In this document: positions 45,754-58,214 of the stretch, piece after piece
Layout of the letters: the number at the start of each line of letters is the position of its first letter
Numbering within the stretch: position 1 is the first letter of the stretch
Source of the DNA: Lepidodermella squamata
Taxonomy: Eukaryota; Gastrotricha
Direction of reading: 5' to 3'
Length of the DNA stretch: 64,000 nt
Assembly: GCA_047495785.1 (NCBI GenBank)
Contig: JBLDXI010000013.1
Coordinates: 4,216,001 to 4,280,000 of the forward strand
Translations under genes and position numbers: made by a program
Notes under the pieces: generated by a model
Told to the model about the DNA's origin: nothing
Database searches by the model: none
The model's input: only the letters and a program-made list of their open reading frames with translations

Positions 45754-48716
45754 TCATTTTTTTGATGTTCGTGTAATAAGCTTGGAACTTTGTTCATTGT
45801 TATTGTTAAAAGCATCTGGCAATTTGAAAAATATAGTGACTACTTCGGCCATGGTGCTATGCTTGTGGCGAGCGTTCGGCATTGGCTGATTATCGGCTTC
45901 ATCCATGCTTTTAGATTCGCCATCGATAGCTATAATTTCGTTAGGACCCGCATTCATACCAGATATAAAGCCTGACGACGCTGTACTGGTGCCAGATGGA
46001 GCTGCCTTCTTGTCATCCACTTCGATAGGCCTTGTTTCACTTCCGCCTTCTCTCGGCTTCGTAATAGCCTGCAAGTTGACGGCAGAAAACAAAGCGGCAA
46101 TGCCAAGGCTAGCTGAGTAATCAGCCTCAGTAACAGCCTCAGAATCCTTATACAACGAAAGCGCTTTAGATCCCGCCGACGGTCGAACAAAACGCATTGC
46201 TGGCCGCTGTTTGGTATTCACTGTTCCGTTGAAATGCAGATGCCCAGTTTTTATTGCCTTCACAATGTGATACATCTGCAAAAAGTTATTGGTAAAATTT
46301 ACATCGTACTAATACCTATGACAATTTCGAACCTTTGAAGCAAACAGAAAAGCTGTAGTTCCGGTTACAGTGAGTTGAATATGAAGAAACAGCAAGATGT
46401 AGAATAAGTCTGGATCAGCATTATTTTGCAAGAAGAACATGCTGACGTTGAAAAATATCGCCATGATTGTTTCATTGTAAATAGCCCAGCTAATGAATCT
46501 GCTTTCATTGAATGCGCTCGGAGTTTTGCGAACCGAAATCGTGAGATAAATTCCCCATATGAGCAAAATGACTTTGCACGCTGCGATGCCGTAGTCCCAA
46601 AAGTCGAAGCTACAAGAGAACGTTTTCATTCCATTCGAATGTTTCGCTGTAAAAATAAATAAATATATGAAGGTCTCGAAGCATTAGCAAAACAAACAAG
46701 TTTCAACTTCTGGTCGACCTATCACCGTCCTTAACGCGCAGAATGTCACGAAAATCCCAACTACACCGCCTATTCGCCTGAGCAGCATCATATCAGTAAT
46801 TTTGACATTACGGTGCTTTGTGGGACGGAACACTATGGAAATCCTGTAACCACGATATATCATCGAAAAATATCCATCATTTAAGAATTCAAACCTCCAA
46901 GTTTTGAACAAGATCGCGGAGTAAATGGTCGCAAATCCTATGTCACGAAGCCAAAATTGCAGTGAACACAAAATTTCGATAGGTTCGAAGTAATGGACGA
47001 TCATCGGCATATACGACAGCAAGGCCCCGACCAAAATTATATGCAGAAGGACCGGGCTGGCAGCTAGAATTGGCTGCAATAAAACTGTTAGCAAAATCAA
47101 ATCATACCCAAAAATATGTACCTTAGCATTTCTGAACATGTGAACGAACCCAAACCAAATGCAAGCTATGAGCATGAATAGTGAGTTGACGGATAACAGG
47201 ATAGTGCGTAGAATCCAATTTATCGGATAAAGACATGGGCTATGCAAGAAATGAAGCCGAGGCACACCCTTTTTTATAGCAATTTTACCTATCGTCAAAG
47301 CAAGTATCACAACCCGGCGCGCATTTGATGCAATCGAAAGTTGAGTCGTATTCATTGATTTCGCCCTGGTCATATCAACATTTTTCAAGGAAACTGCACG
47401 ATTTATCAGCGAAAAATTACGTCTTTTTTCTTGTCGTACTCCTGTTCGACATCACTACCGTTGTAGAAAAAGAACTCCGGCTCGTCATGTACTGCGTGGC
47501 GAAGATGAAGCGGAAAGTAGTAACCGTCGCGGCAAACACAATTGTAAGACCCGCGTTTAAAGCCTTTTCCAGCCAGTGGAACACACTGAAACATATATCG
47601 GAAAGTTTAATTCAATCAATTTTGCCAGGCCCCTTATTACCGTAGTTGTCGGTCTACATTTGTGGCTATCGGCAAAAACGTTATTTTCCGAGCCGGTTCT
47701 TCCGTCATCGGCACATTGATTAATGTCAACCTAGAAAATACGGCCAAAATTAATGTCTGAAAACTAGGAAAAATTTAGATAATTTACCCTCATCAAATCG
47801 ATGTCAATGCCGCTGGTCCCCCTGATAGCAAAAAAATCGAACTTATGAATGATATGAATATAACACAGCTTACTTGAAAACGTATCTTTCCGAAAGCCTA
47901 TCGTAGCCGAAAAAAGGTACTAAAAACATAAAATATATTGCAAAATACAGCAGGGAAATGGTTGGTTTTACCGGTATACGTGATCATCCAAATATTTCCA
48001 CCGCCGCAGTCGTAGTACGGTAACGACCAATGGCCATCTTCGTACTTGACCAGGAGAGTTTGAAAAAATTTCGGCGAATCCTCATCAGGTAGATGGAAAA
48101 TGAAGGAATTCATTTGCCTGGTATGGATGTTGTTTACAATGTTAATGCCCATTTGCCTAATTTCATGAAACCATTCGTGCTCCGTGTTATTTTCGTCATC
48201 ATAGCTATGCGTTTTCGCCAGGTCTTTGACGACAATCGAACCGTCGTTGCTTCGATAGCCGTAAGGGCAGAAAATTCCTGACTCATTGAATTGCCCGAGA
48301 TCATAGCAATTCCCGGCGCCGAAAATTTGCTCATCGCTCTCGACGAGATTTGTGACTAACATGTAGAGAACTGCTTCGTTATTAAGAGATTCTGGGTGGT
48401 TTTTCCACATGTAAGTTAGGAGATTAGCCCGAGACACCGCTGTCATGGCTTGCTGTTTGAACCGCTCGCGAGCTAGGCCTTGCACAACACCCGGGCCCAG
48501 ATTTTCGAGACTGCAGTTGTTAGGCCTCGTTTTTTCCATTCGCCGCAAGAAATCGTCGATAATCGACACGTTGCTGTTAACCTGCTCGATTTCAAGCAGA
48601 ATAGCCTCACCTGAATCGTTGCCCGATGAGAGCGCGACATTTTCTAGCCGGCTAGCAGTGAAAATGGAAGCTAAAATTGTGGTAACAATCGGAAAAACGG
48701 CGCCGTTGTTAAGCAT
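45754..48716 (-). CDS. GPR158: GPR158/GPR179-like class C orphan GPCR
   Basis: Nine exons, complement of 47972..48716, 47874..47919, 47788..47821, 47641..47730, 47421..47585, 47289..47365, 46719..47239, 46333..46646, 45754..46275; all phases fit, 837 residues. Signal-peptide-like start (MLNNGAVFPIVTTILASIF), then a Cache-like ectodomain ending 'PYYDCGGGNIWMITYT', a Cys-rich stalk ('YNCVCRDGYYFP', 'CIKCAPGCDTCFDD') and seven TMs. Family marks: 'YFEPIEILCSLQFWLRDIGF', 'FWDYGIAACKVILLIWGIYL', 'VRKTPSAFNESRF', 'HIQLTVTGTTAFLFASK'. Vertebrate GPR158 scaffolds RGS7-Gbeta5 and senses glycine in its Cache domain. Here the cytosolic tail is short (about 170 residues) and I do not see the VCPWE repeats of vertebrates. 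Its 3' end is separated from the polycystin 5' end by 900 bp, same strand. Confidence 0.92.
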
Positions 48717-49583
48717 GTCTAAAACTGGCGCTGATGAACTCGTTTAATATTTGTGTCGTTTGATGACAATTTGCGTCGATCATCTAGGATTGAGAAAATG
48801 TACTTGATTGATAATGGCAAACAGCGGGGGCCGGGAACAAGATTGCCTCAAGGTGTAGGTCGCCCTATCAAGTGGCCGTTAAAAATCGCTAAATTGCGAT
48901 AATTGACTATTATTTCGCGAAAATTCGAGCGCGCATCAATTATCCCTTGATGAAAAGCAAGCTGGAAATTAAGGCTGCCCAATGCAGCTACGTCATCTTC
49001 TGTTCTGATTTCTTTAATCTAATAACCATAAAAAGCGGCCATCATTGCTCATCTATTGCAAATCGCCACAGGTCGCAGGGTTGGAATTATTTTATGCTTT
49101 TAAACGATATCATCGATCATGGGCTGTTTCGACGCAAATTCACTTAGGATTTCATCGTTTTTTGCGCCGACTCCGTTGGGACACAGTTATATTAAATAAG
49201 TACCGCAAAATTGACCAAGTCAAACACGCGGGTTAAAAAACATGTTATATCTGCCTCGTGCAACTGGGCATGTCAATTGTGATTCGATAATTGCGCTAAC
49301 ATGGCTGAAAATCTAACGAAGCACTTCTAACGCCCTTCAGCATTGAAAAATATGCGTCAAAGTTCATCAAATCATTATCTTATGCCCGGAAGCCAAGTTT
49401 CGAGACAATAAATACTAGAACATCCTATTTTTATTCGGCAGCTCAAAATTGCAAAAAAATCATCGCTGATAATAACTTTACGACAACAAGTGAATCAGAT
49501 AATTTTTTACAACAACTCAGTAATCAAGTTAAAGCGGAGCGGGATTTTTCCTTGAATAAAACAAACATCGATCTGCCAGGCTG
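48717..49583. other. Intergenic
   Basis: 5' flank of the GPR158-like gene and 3' flank of the CCDC90-family gene. No gene or repeat recognised. Confidence 0.5.
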
Positions 49584-50411
49584 CTACATTGCAATAATAC
49601 GATAGAACGCCAGGCAAATGGTGAGGCACGAAAAGATAGCACCTATGATTGAGTAATTGAAGCACATGTAAGTATAATAAATCAATGAACTAGAACATAT
49701 GTAGATCTTACCAGCGCTGAATTTCATAATATCGTTCCGGTATTTCTCGAACGTTGTATTTAGGTTGGCCACATGCTTATCGATGGAACCTTCAGTTTGT
49801 AAAATTTGAGTCCTCAAATTTTGGACCTGAAAAAAATTATTAAAATAAAATATAATTAATCAATATTAATTACCTCGCTTTGAGCTCGGCCTTTCTCGAG
49901 ATTGATATCCAGGGTCATGTGGCTCTGAAGCTTGGACAACGAGTCTTTGACCGAATTTTGAAGATTGTTCAATTCGATTTTCATCTTTTCACTTTCAGAC
50001 CGAAGTGCACCGAATTCTGATTTCTCGAGAATAACCATGTCTTTTTTCAACGCGGCAACGTGCGCCAAGACTTGTTGCGAAAAGATTTCCTACAAATTTT
50101 CGAAAAATTGTAATAAATTCAGAAATAAATTGAATTAAAATTACCTGCTGGGCTTTTGTTACAGTAGCTCTTTGAATCGCCTCCATCTGAGCCTGAATTA
50201 TGTTATGCAAAACAGTGCACAGTGCCTCAGATTGTTGAAGCGTGAAACCGGAGGCTTGCAAATTTTTAACCAGCGCGTGCGTGTCAAACGGAACGCTAGT
50301 TTTCGGCGAGGTCAGATCAACATGGCGAACATCCATTCCATCCGATAGAAACCGTCTGGCCAACAGGGGGCGCGAAAATTTCGCAACATTGAATATCGGC
50401 CTCAAACTCAT
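49584..50411 (-). CDS. CCDC90B: CCDC90/MCUR1-family mitochondrial coiled-coil protein
   Basis: Four exons, complement of 50145..50411, 49874..50089, 49712..49826, 49584..49642; 218 residues. The N-terminus is Arg-rich with few acids (MSLRPIFNVAKFSRPLLARRF), a good mitochondrial presequence. Conserved head 'PFDTHALVKNLQASGFTLQQSEAL', then coiled coil with the family block 'KKDMVILEKSEFGALRSE' and 'TLDINLEKGR', and a C-terminal single TM ('GAIFSCLTICLAFYRIIAM'). The family (DUF1640) includes MCUR1, a regulator/scaffold of the mitochondrial calcium uniporter, and CCDC90B. The ATG is 119 bp after the OGG1 stop on the same strand. Confidence 0.92.
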
Positions 50412-50529
50412 TTCTTTGCTAAATTATTCTAAATAAATTCGAACAAATGGTATTTTTTTTACTGCAATAAGACATTCGGCAGTGAAAATTGCGGTATAAA
50501 TAATAGATCAAATAATCAACAAAAATTAA

Positions 50530-53485
50530 TCAAGAAGTGTGACGGTCGAGAACTCGTTGCGTAAATAAAATCTGTTGAGCCCACCCGGCATATGGGCCCC
50601 ATAAATCGCGGAAAAACTGTGAGATTTCCTGGTACATAGCCGGGGTTACCGTGACCTTTTGATTCGATTTCCCTCCCTTTTTCGCTGATGTTAAACACGG
50701 TATTGAGTAGAGTTTGTTCGCAACTTGAAAAACGTGAGTATCGATCGGGACGGCTTCAAATTTGGCTAGGCCAACTAGACTGACGCAATCGGCTACTTTT
50801 CGACCAACGCCTTGAAGTTCTTGAAGCTTCGAGAATGCGACAGAGTACGGGACGTTTCGGTCTTTCAGTTCTTCGAGCCATTTTTCACCGCCTAGGTCTT
50901 CGAGTTGTTGCGCGGTTTTAACGATAAAGCCAGCTCGGTAGCCAAAGCCATGGGCCCTCAATGCTTTTTCCACTCCTAAAAAAACAGTCACAAATAATAT
51001 ATATGAATTTTGTTTTACAATAATATCGATATTGATAGCTAGAGCCTGAGCAATATTATCTCTATCTGCTTTTTTTAAACAGAGACTATCCAAGGCCAGC
51101 TTTCGCTAATTCTTCAAGACGCTGCCACGCCATTTAGGCGGATGTGCAGAAATTAATGGACTTGAAAACATTGGCATTAGCGGGATCATCTATGTTCATC
51201 TATGTAACGGCCAATTATTCCCGAATATGATATGGCAGATGCCAGGAAGTAATTACAAGATTCGCATAGTCTCTCGCTACTTTTATAAGCCTTGAAGTTG
51301 CAATTTATGTTCTTCTTTTGAAGTAGCTGATAACAAAACTTTTTAAAATCACTCTGACGAACTTATCTTATACCTAAGATGAATCAAGAATACATTTTTA
51401 TCAATTTAATCGTTCGGGTTCGGCTGAAATGATTCCGCTGATCTTTTTTAATATATTTCTGCGAGAAGCTCAAACTTGAGCAAAGCAACACCGAAAGTGT
51501 GGTCCAGCAGCTTGGAGCAACTGTCGAATGGCTGAAGACCCTGGTAGATGGTTATCCACAGCGCGTCGGTATTCTGGAGTATTTGAAATCTATACAATAT
51601 CCCTTCAAAATGCAGCTGCGTGGCTACGACGATGAATGCGACGGCCTGGATGTTTTCGCTGAACAAGATATTCAAAATGAATAATTATCATCGTCTTTTG
51701 CTTTACTTCGACCGTTCGACTGAGTGAAAAGTTGATGTTTTGTTGTAGTACGCCATGAAACCAGCGGTTTGGCCCTTTTTGTACGACATCGTATAAGAAA
51801 AAAGTGATTGGCTATGAAATGTCATTTGAAGATTGATAAAGTCAAGCTCTTTTCCCGTGAAACATGAAATCACAAATTATTGCAGCTCGGCCCAACTAAA
51901 TCCGACTATTTCTAGAGGAGCAAATCTCAGGTTTCGCTACATCCTGCGCCCGTTTTTCATGAAGATTTGGAATTTAAACTTTTTAGATAAAATGAATAAA
52001 ATAAGGGATCAATTATTCTCGCGTTGGAAATTCTTAGTGGGCCTTAGTGGATCTCTTTCGCTTTGTCGAAATTAACGACCAACGATCCATGAGCCACCGT
52101 GACCCGTGACTATAGTTCTACACTTCGGGTTCGGTTAAAATGATTCCACTGGCCTTTTTCCATCTATTTCTTCATCATGCGCCTTTTGATCACTTCACCT
52201 ACTTTAAAAAAATAACTGACGATTCTAAATTTAGCGCCATTGTTTTACATTTTACATTCCACTACACTCTGAACTGTACCAACACCTGGGATGTGGTTAT
52301 ACCGTTCCGAACACATCCTACTTTTACACACTTCTCCGTTAATCAAAAAATTGTGTGGCAACAAAGTCAAAATTTTGTAAACACCATATATGACACTCTC
52401 CAGGACGACGACGGAACTAAAATTCTAGGTCTAGATTGATCTCGAGCGGCTGAGCCGGCGGCGCCCGTGGTGGGATGCCAGGAGCGACACATCGAACGCG
52501 ACGAAGAATGCAAATACGCGATTCTTTGCCCATATTGCGCATAGCAAATCACATCGTACCTTCCACGAAAGCCGAAATCCGCGACAATAGAAAGACAACT
52601 AATGAATCGCAGCACTTGTCCATCAATCCGCAAATTCAGACTAATGATCAAGTACTACAGAGTACCAGTGTAGGCACTTCAAGAGGTAATCGACAAATGT
52701 GGAGCTTGGAGATTCTGTTTTTCTTCTATTTATTTTTCTAATTTATTTACTGTGGACTCAAAATTGCATATTTATTCAAGTATCGGAAACCTCATTATAC
52801 TCTTCAGCACAAACTTTAATGTTGAGGTACCCCTACCATTTCCCAACCCTTCGATATCTATCTCACAGATTAGCCAAAATGAAAAGCAATTCTCACCTTC
52901 ACCGATCAATGCTGACGGTTTCGGAAATGTGAAATAGTCGACGTCTTCGATAGTTCCAATTTTCTCACCATACAACGTCGCAAGACTGTTGACCATTTTG
53001 GAAATCCTCGGTATGTTATTATTCGACGAGCAGATGTAAGAAAACAAAGCTTCAAGAGGCGGTACAGCTAACACTCGGGCGCCATTCGTATTGAGCGATT
53101 CGGCAGCTAAATTCACGTCGTTTTTCGCCCATTCTTTAAGGAGGCTAGCATAATCAACGTGAAGATTGAAATAAGATCGCAGAAATTTGGCTGGGTCGAA
53201 ATTTACAGGGTCTTGAACGAGAGACGACCTGGCTGTTATCAGAATGGAATTGTCAATCTGAACAAGATCGAAAATGAATTTATCGACCACGCCTCGCCAT
53301 ATCGTTGAAGATTCGCGAGAGATTTTATTCCATCGAAACGCTTGACCGGCTGGGAGGACCCTGTCAAGGGATAAAATCGACGGCGGGCAGTCTCTGATTT
53401 CTCCTGTGAAAATGTGTAGCTCAGGCTTTTTCAACAGCTTCGCTTCTATTTTACTGCAAACATTCGCCGCAATTTTTCTCTTCAT
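50530..53485 (-). CDS. OGG1: 8-oxoguanine DNA glycosylase
   Basis: Two exons, complement of 52897..53485 and 50530..50975; 344 residues, the family length. OGG1 removes 8-oxoG paired with C and nicks the strand. Seen: 'VLPAGQAFRW', 'PPLEALFSYICSSNNNIPRI', 'GFGYRAGFI', the HhH-GPD 'LQGVGRKVADCVSLVGL' with the Schiff-base Lys, 'VPIDTHVFQVA' with the catalytic Asp, and 'FFRDLWGPYAGWAQQILF'. The ATG at 53485 (MKRKIAAN) is the first in frame. The single intron is 1,921 nt, over 25 times the local norm, and contains unexplained ORFs. The gene lies between RBM39 (269 bp upstream) and CCDC90B (119 bp downstream). Confidence 0.97.
50976..52896 (+). other. Oversized OGG1 intron with unexplained plus-strand ORFs
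   Basis: Contains three open stretches on the plus strand, opposite to OGG1: about 51464-51684 (VEWLKTLVDGYPQRVGILEY..., ends TAA), 52140-52439 (hydrophobic start MIPLAFFHLFLHHA, ends TGA), and 52440-52741, with a Cys/His stretch (GCQERHIERDEECK...CPYC) in one frame and a terminal hydrophobic segment (SLEILFFFYLFF) in another. A 48-bp block at 51413-51461 recurs at 52124-52172, each time starting an ATG-ATT-CC frame. I do not recognise any of these. They may be a nested gene, a decayed retrocopy or inserted DNA. Confidence 0.35.
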
Positions 53486-53754
53486 TTCTCTTATTAGCAA
53501 AGAATACTAGAGTCAAAACAAAACAGCAAATGTGAAAGTAATATCGTTTTTTATTGTTGAATTGATTCCTACGAATTGATGATAAACAATGGAACTGGAT
53601 AATCGGCATACATAGACAACGAGCTCTACAGTCGGTGCGCGAAATAACCGAAACGCCAATTTAGTAGTATTACACTTCTCGGCCTATGGGTGAATTTCAT
53701 CATCAGCATCATCAAAAATCGCAACATTTAGGTAAAAACATCGAGTTCTTGTTT

Positions 53755-56282
53755 CTAGTAACCACCACCCCTCGGAGATAGCAGCTTCGAGCAATGCGCC
53801 GAGTCTGGGAACAGTTCGTGGTAGGTAGGCATTGGAACGTATCCGGCGGTGATGGTTTTGCCGCCGAACCACCGACCGTGGAGGGCATTCACCGCGGCAT
53901 TCGCAGCTGCCACTGACGGACATTTGCAGTAGACGTTGCCCTGCGAGTTCGGGTCGACGAAGATGTGTAACACGCCGCCGTGTTTGTTGCACTCATCGAT
54001 GACATCGTCGCGAATTTCGATATCCCAGCCTGGCTCGGTTTCGCTAAAATAACGGAAAATAAAGTCATTATACTTCAAACTTTCTAGAAAAATTCAATTA
54101 TGAGAGGGGAATATGCTTAGATGATTTATCAAGGACATAATTTAGGTCAGATGACAATTGTGATAAAAACAGGCATAACTTACTTTTGAGGATCGAACAT
54201 ATTAGTTAGCATGAAACAAGGCGTAGCGATAGGAGGCGCAGCAGCTGCTGCAGTTTGTTGAATACCAGGCGGTAACTGATTTAGCACATTTTGGGCAGAT
54301 TTCGGCAACTCCATTCCCGTACCCTCGGCCAATTTAGCCATCAACTGAATTCGACCGCGAGCACCAAGTCCAATACCGGTTCGATCGATTTCGTCGTTGT
54401 CAAGCGACGGTCCCATTGAAATGTCACTGGAACCGACTGGGCCAACCGCTGAGGCAATACCTCGTTCGGTTACGTAAGTCACCTTCAAATTTCGACCAGC
54501 AACTTCGAAACCGTTCATTTGCTGCATAGCTTTTTGCGCAGATTCTCCAGTTCGAAACTAAGAATAAAAAATTATTACATTATGAAGTTCATTTTTCAGA
54601 GACTTACAGTAACAAAGCCGTATCCTCTCGATTTACCCAGATCATCAATGACAATATTGAGGTGTTCAACTGTTCCGAACGGTTCCATAATTGACCGCAG
54701 CATGTTTTCGTTAATATTAGGATGCAGATTGCCAATGTACAGCTTGACGTGTTGGGACAACGCAGTGCCGTAAGTGCTCAAATGGGCGTTTTTAATGGCA
54801 GCTGTCGATGCCGCGTTCATAGCTGCTAAACGATTTTTCTCTGCCATAGAGGGTTGAACGACAATAGGAATGCCTAGTAACTTCTTGCCGGCAAAACTCA
54901 AGGCAGCCGTGGCTTGTTTCGGCTCTTCGAACTCAACATAGGCAAGACCTTTGGACTTTCCGGTTTTGAAGTCTGTGATCAGTTTCACGTCGTGAACTTT
55001 TCCGACTGGGGCGAAGAAATCGATGAGATCCCGCCGCCGGCATCTCGCGGCCAACTGCATGCAGAATACGGTGCGAGCATCGCGCTCTTCAGCGGATAAG
55101 TCTTCACGGGGTGGTTTTGGTGAGGGCGAACGGCCCCCGCCGCCACCGCTGCTCGGTGGCTTGTTCAAGCTGGACTTCGGTGCATACAGACGCCCCATGG
55201 ATGAGATTTTCTCAGAATCAGCACCTCGCCGATCATAGTCGCGGTCAAACCGTTCTTTTTCTCGCCCTTTGTCTCTCGTATCGCGGTCGCGATCTTTATC
55301 CCGGCCATTTTTCGAGCTTCGGTCGGTTGGGGAGCGTGATCGAGATCGGTGTTTTCGAGACCTGAAAAGCAAAACAGCTAAGATTATTGACTAGTCGACA
55401 AACGAAAGCCCGTTTTTCAATAAAGGTCGCGCAAAAAACGTGAGGAAATACTCGCGAATCAGCCTAGGTCACACTAAAAAAGATAAATATCAATCAATTG
55501 AAAATGACTGCAGCAGTCATGTCGGTTCCAGCGTCGTAGAGTGTAAAGCGAATCGACCGGATAGAGCAGCGCTCAATGCAATCTATAATTCTTTCAAAAT
55601 CGACAACAGCCTTGTGGCCGTTGCCTAGGCGAAAGAATACATGCTCTTACCAGATTTAACGAGGTTCATTTGAGTGCGATGATGGTTGCTATGAGGTTTA
55701 AAGATCCTAATAGTCGACACGAAAAGTGAATTTGGGTGATATGTTTAAAAAACTGGGACAAGAAGCATACTGTCAGATTATTCAACGGCAATTTGCGATC
55801 TGAAAAGAAACGGCACAGCGTTTAGGTTCAATCACTGAAACTGAATTCAATATCCGCAGCACCATAGTGCCAACTTTACCATGTGTCGTCGAGCGGTGTC
55901 TTGGTGACAGTCAGGAAGCACGAATTCGACAAAATCGATAGGAATTGATGTTCGCATTCACCCTTACATTTAGCAAAATCAGAATGCATATGCCGGTTCA
56001 AATAATGACCCCCAAAAATTATTGTTTAAAAGAGTTTAAGCGACATTATACGTTTGTCAGAAAAGTATGCAAGGAATGCAAGAATGACCATTTATGATCT
56101 AGTAATAACGTGAAACATACTTTCTATCGCGATCTTTGTCTCCATCTGACGACATTACGGTGATGGGCTGCAATAAAACACGTTCGTTACACACAATTCT
56201 GCATTAAAAGCTCAAATCTCACCATTTTGTCGTTACGGTAAGCAGCTTCCAAAAGAGCGTGAACATCATCGTCGTCCGCCAT
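53755..56282 (-). CDS. RBM39: RNA-binding protein 39 (CAPER-alpha)
   Basis: Five exons, complement of 56223..56282, 56121..56167, 54608..55361, 54184..54557, 53755..54043; 507 residues. RBM39 is a U2AF65-related splicing factor and nuclear receptor coactivator. Start MADDDDVHALLEAAY matches the family; an RS/RD/RE-rich stretch follows, then RRM1 ('ERDARTVFCMQLAARCR', 'GLAYVEF'), RRM2 ('VKLYIGNLHPNINENMLR', 'SRGYGFVT'), a linker ('RIQLMAKLAEGTGMELP') and a C-terminal UHM-type RRM ('DVIDECNKHGGVLHIFVD', 'GRWFGGKTITAGYVP', 'FPDS'). Intron 2 (55362-56120, 759 nt) is unusually long and shows no gene inside. Confidence 0.96.
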
Positions 56283-57521
56283 TGTTATTTTGAATTAATC
56301 ACTATGTTAAGTAGAGCAATTCATAATAAGAAAATATTTTCAATTTGCCAGACATGGACTCGTGCCACGAAACAACTTTTCCGGATTATTAACTCCAAAA
56401 TGAGCCTCCTGAACTTCCAGAATCAGTGATCAGTGTTCCGTACAAAAAACAAGGGAGCAAACTTTTGCAACGAACAATCACCGAGCAGGGTTCGCATAAC
56501 GCGATAACAAGTTGCAGCAATATGAAGAGTACTATACGGTCGCATGGGGCACATCCTCTTGTACTATTCCTTACAAGCACATCCTCGGCAAAATATGCAA
56601 CCTCTGACAGCCGATCGCCGCTGGAGATAAAAAGAAACGGCAACAGGCAACATGCCAAAATAACGTCTAGCGAAAAGCGAATCTAATTTTGTTTCTGCAT
56701 TTCGTATTTTTACGTTCTGGGCTAAAAGCAGTGTGAATCTGTTCTACTCCCGGTCTAGGAAGGTCTGATGTCTGATGATAATAATGATGGCGTTTACGTC
56801 ATCCATGAGGGTTTTGCTGGTTTCGAAGTGGAGGCTGGAGGCAACAATTCGCAATTCGGGCAGTTAAAAGTCACCATCCATTGTTATTGCGTATTGCGGT
56901 CGCGTATAGTCGCTAGGCGCTAGATCGTTGATATCGTCTAGATCAGGGATAACGAAAACGAAACCCGAAAAACCAATTTATTCTGAAATCTTTAGGGATA
57001 AGGGACAGGTCTAAAAACGGAGAAGGTAAGGAACCTCTGAAAAAACTCGAGAAAAAACTGACGCAAAAATCCTCTTCATAAATAGTTTTGAACTTTAAAT
57101 ATAATTATAAAATGGAAATAATTTAATAATAAATAGCTAATGCTGTTTTCTCTCCCGGATATTAATTATAACAAAATGCGGGGTATCAAAAGCAATTTTC
57201 AGAAAGCGAAAAGGGGCCTAGTTTCGCAATTTTTCCGGAGTTCGCGGGTCATATCTGTCCACTGCCCTTCCTCTTTCCCCCTCCCACGTAGTTTTAATAC
57301 ATAGGCCTTACTGGTAGCCTACATCACTACATCAAATTTACTAGACCATTTTTCATGGCTCACGGAAAAGGGTGAAGTTTTCACTTAATTTTTAATTTAC
57401 AACCCACGCAGACGTATATTATATTAATCATCACTATGATTGCTGCCGTTTCCCCATGACATGACAATTCATTATTTTCTTTGGCGTTGTCTAATGATAG
57501 GTCTCTGCGTTTCTTGTAATA
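56283..57521. other. Divergent intergenic region
   Basis: Separates RBM39 (-) and CFAP418 (+), so it should hold two promoters. Overlapping open frames on both strands at 56.39-56.69 kb are unsupported. Low-complexity (AATAAT) near 57120. No repeat recognised. Confidence 0.5.
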
Positions 57522-58214
57522 ATGGACGACAAAGATCTGGACGAGCTACTTGATGAGATAAATTCTTTCCCTTCCAAAAGCGCTACTCGGAGACATGGCA
57601 GTACTGATCAAGATCTGGATAATTTTTTGGGCGACTTGTGCGCGGAGATGGACGATTCTTTGAAGAAAACAGCTGAAGTCAAGCTTTCTCTTGGAGTTAC
57701 TCCTTCTCCGCGGATTGTAACTTCTGCGTCTCAGAGGTTAATTTCGTGCTTAGTGCATGTCAGGAATTTTTAATTCATGTGGTTTAGATGCTATCCGGTG
57801 TTTCTGGGCACTCCAAACCATTCTTCTGGTTTAAGCAATTTCAGCGCATCCAGGTATGCTTCATTTTATATTACTGTGCGAAGTTAAATGTTCATTATTG
57901 AACTAGGTGCTGCGATCGGTTGCGCTGTACTGAATGCGATTTTGCTGTGTCCAACTTCGACAATGTTATCTGGGCTGATTCAACCACATATTTATTTTTG
58001 AGAAATAATATGCCAGATATTAAAAAACTTGGTTCTCAATTGATATCAAAAGCAGGTAGGTCTAAAGGCCACAGATGGACAGAATATTCTTATATTGTCT
58101 TCATTCATAGGATCTAGAGCTTACGCTTGCCAATGTAAATTTTATAATGCCTCCGATTTGATCGAAGTTTCATCGCTGCAATCATTCCGATGGGTCTGTG
58201 GTAAACATTGCTAA
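57522..58214 (+). CDS. CFAP418: Cilia- and flagella-associated protein 418 (C8orf37)
   Basis: Four exons: 57522..57736, 57788..57853, 57907..58055, 58111..58214; 177 residues. CFAP418 is a ciliary-base protein needed in photoreceptors (retinal dystrophy and Bardet-Biedl gene C8orf37). It has an acidic N-terminus (MDDKDLDELLDEINSF), a variable middle and the conserved C-terminal domain: 'CCDRLRCTECDFAVSNFDN', 'YLFLRNNMPDIKKL', 'SRAYACQC', 'FRWVCGKHC'. Its last exon is partly duplicated downstream (about 59021-59095). Together with the polycystin gene it implies that this animal has sensory or sperm cilia. Confidence 0.93.

Noticed and set aside
56389-56686. Open frames on both strands in the RBM39-CFAP418 spacer
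   Set aside because: Neither translation resembles a protein, and antisense pairs of similar length are expected by chance.
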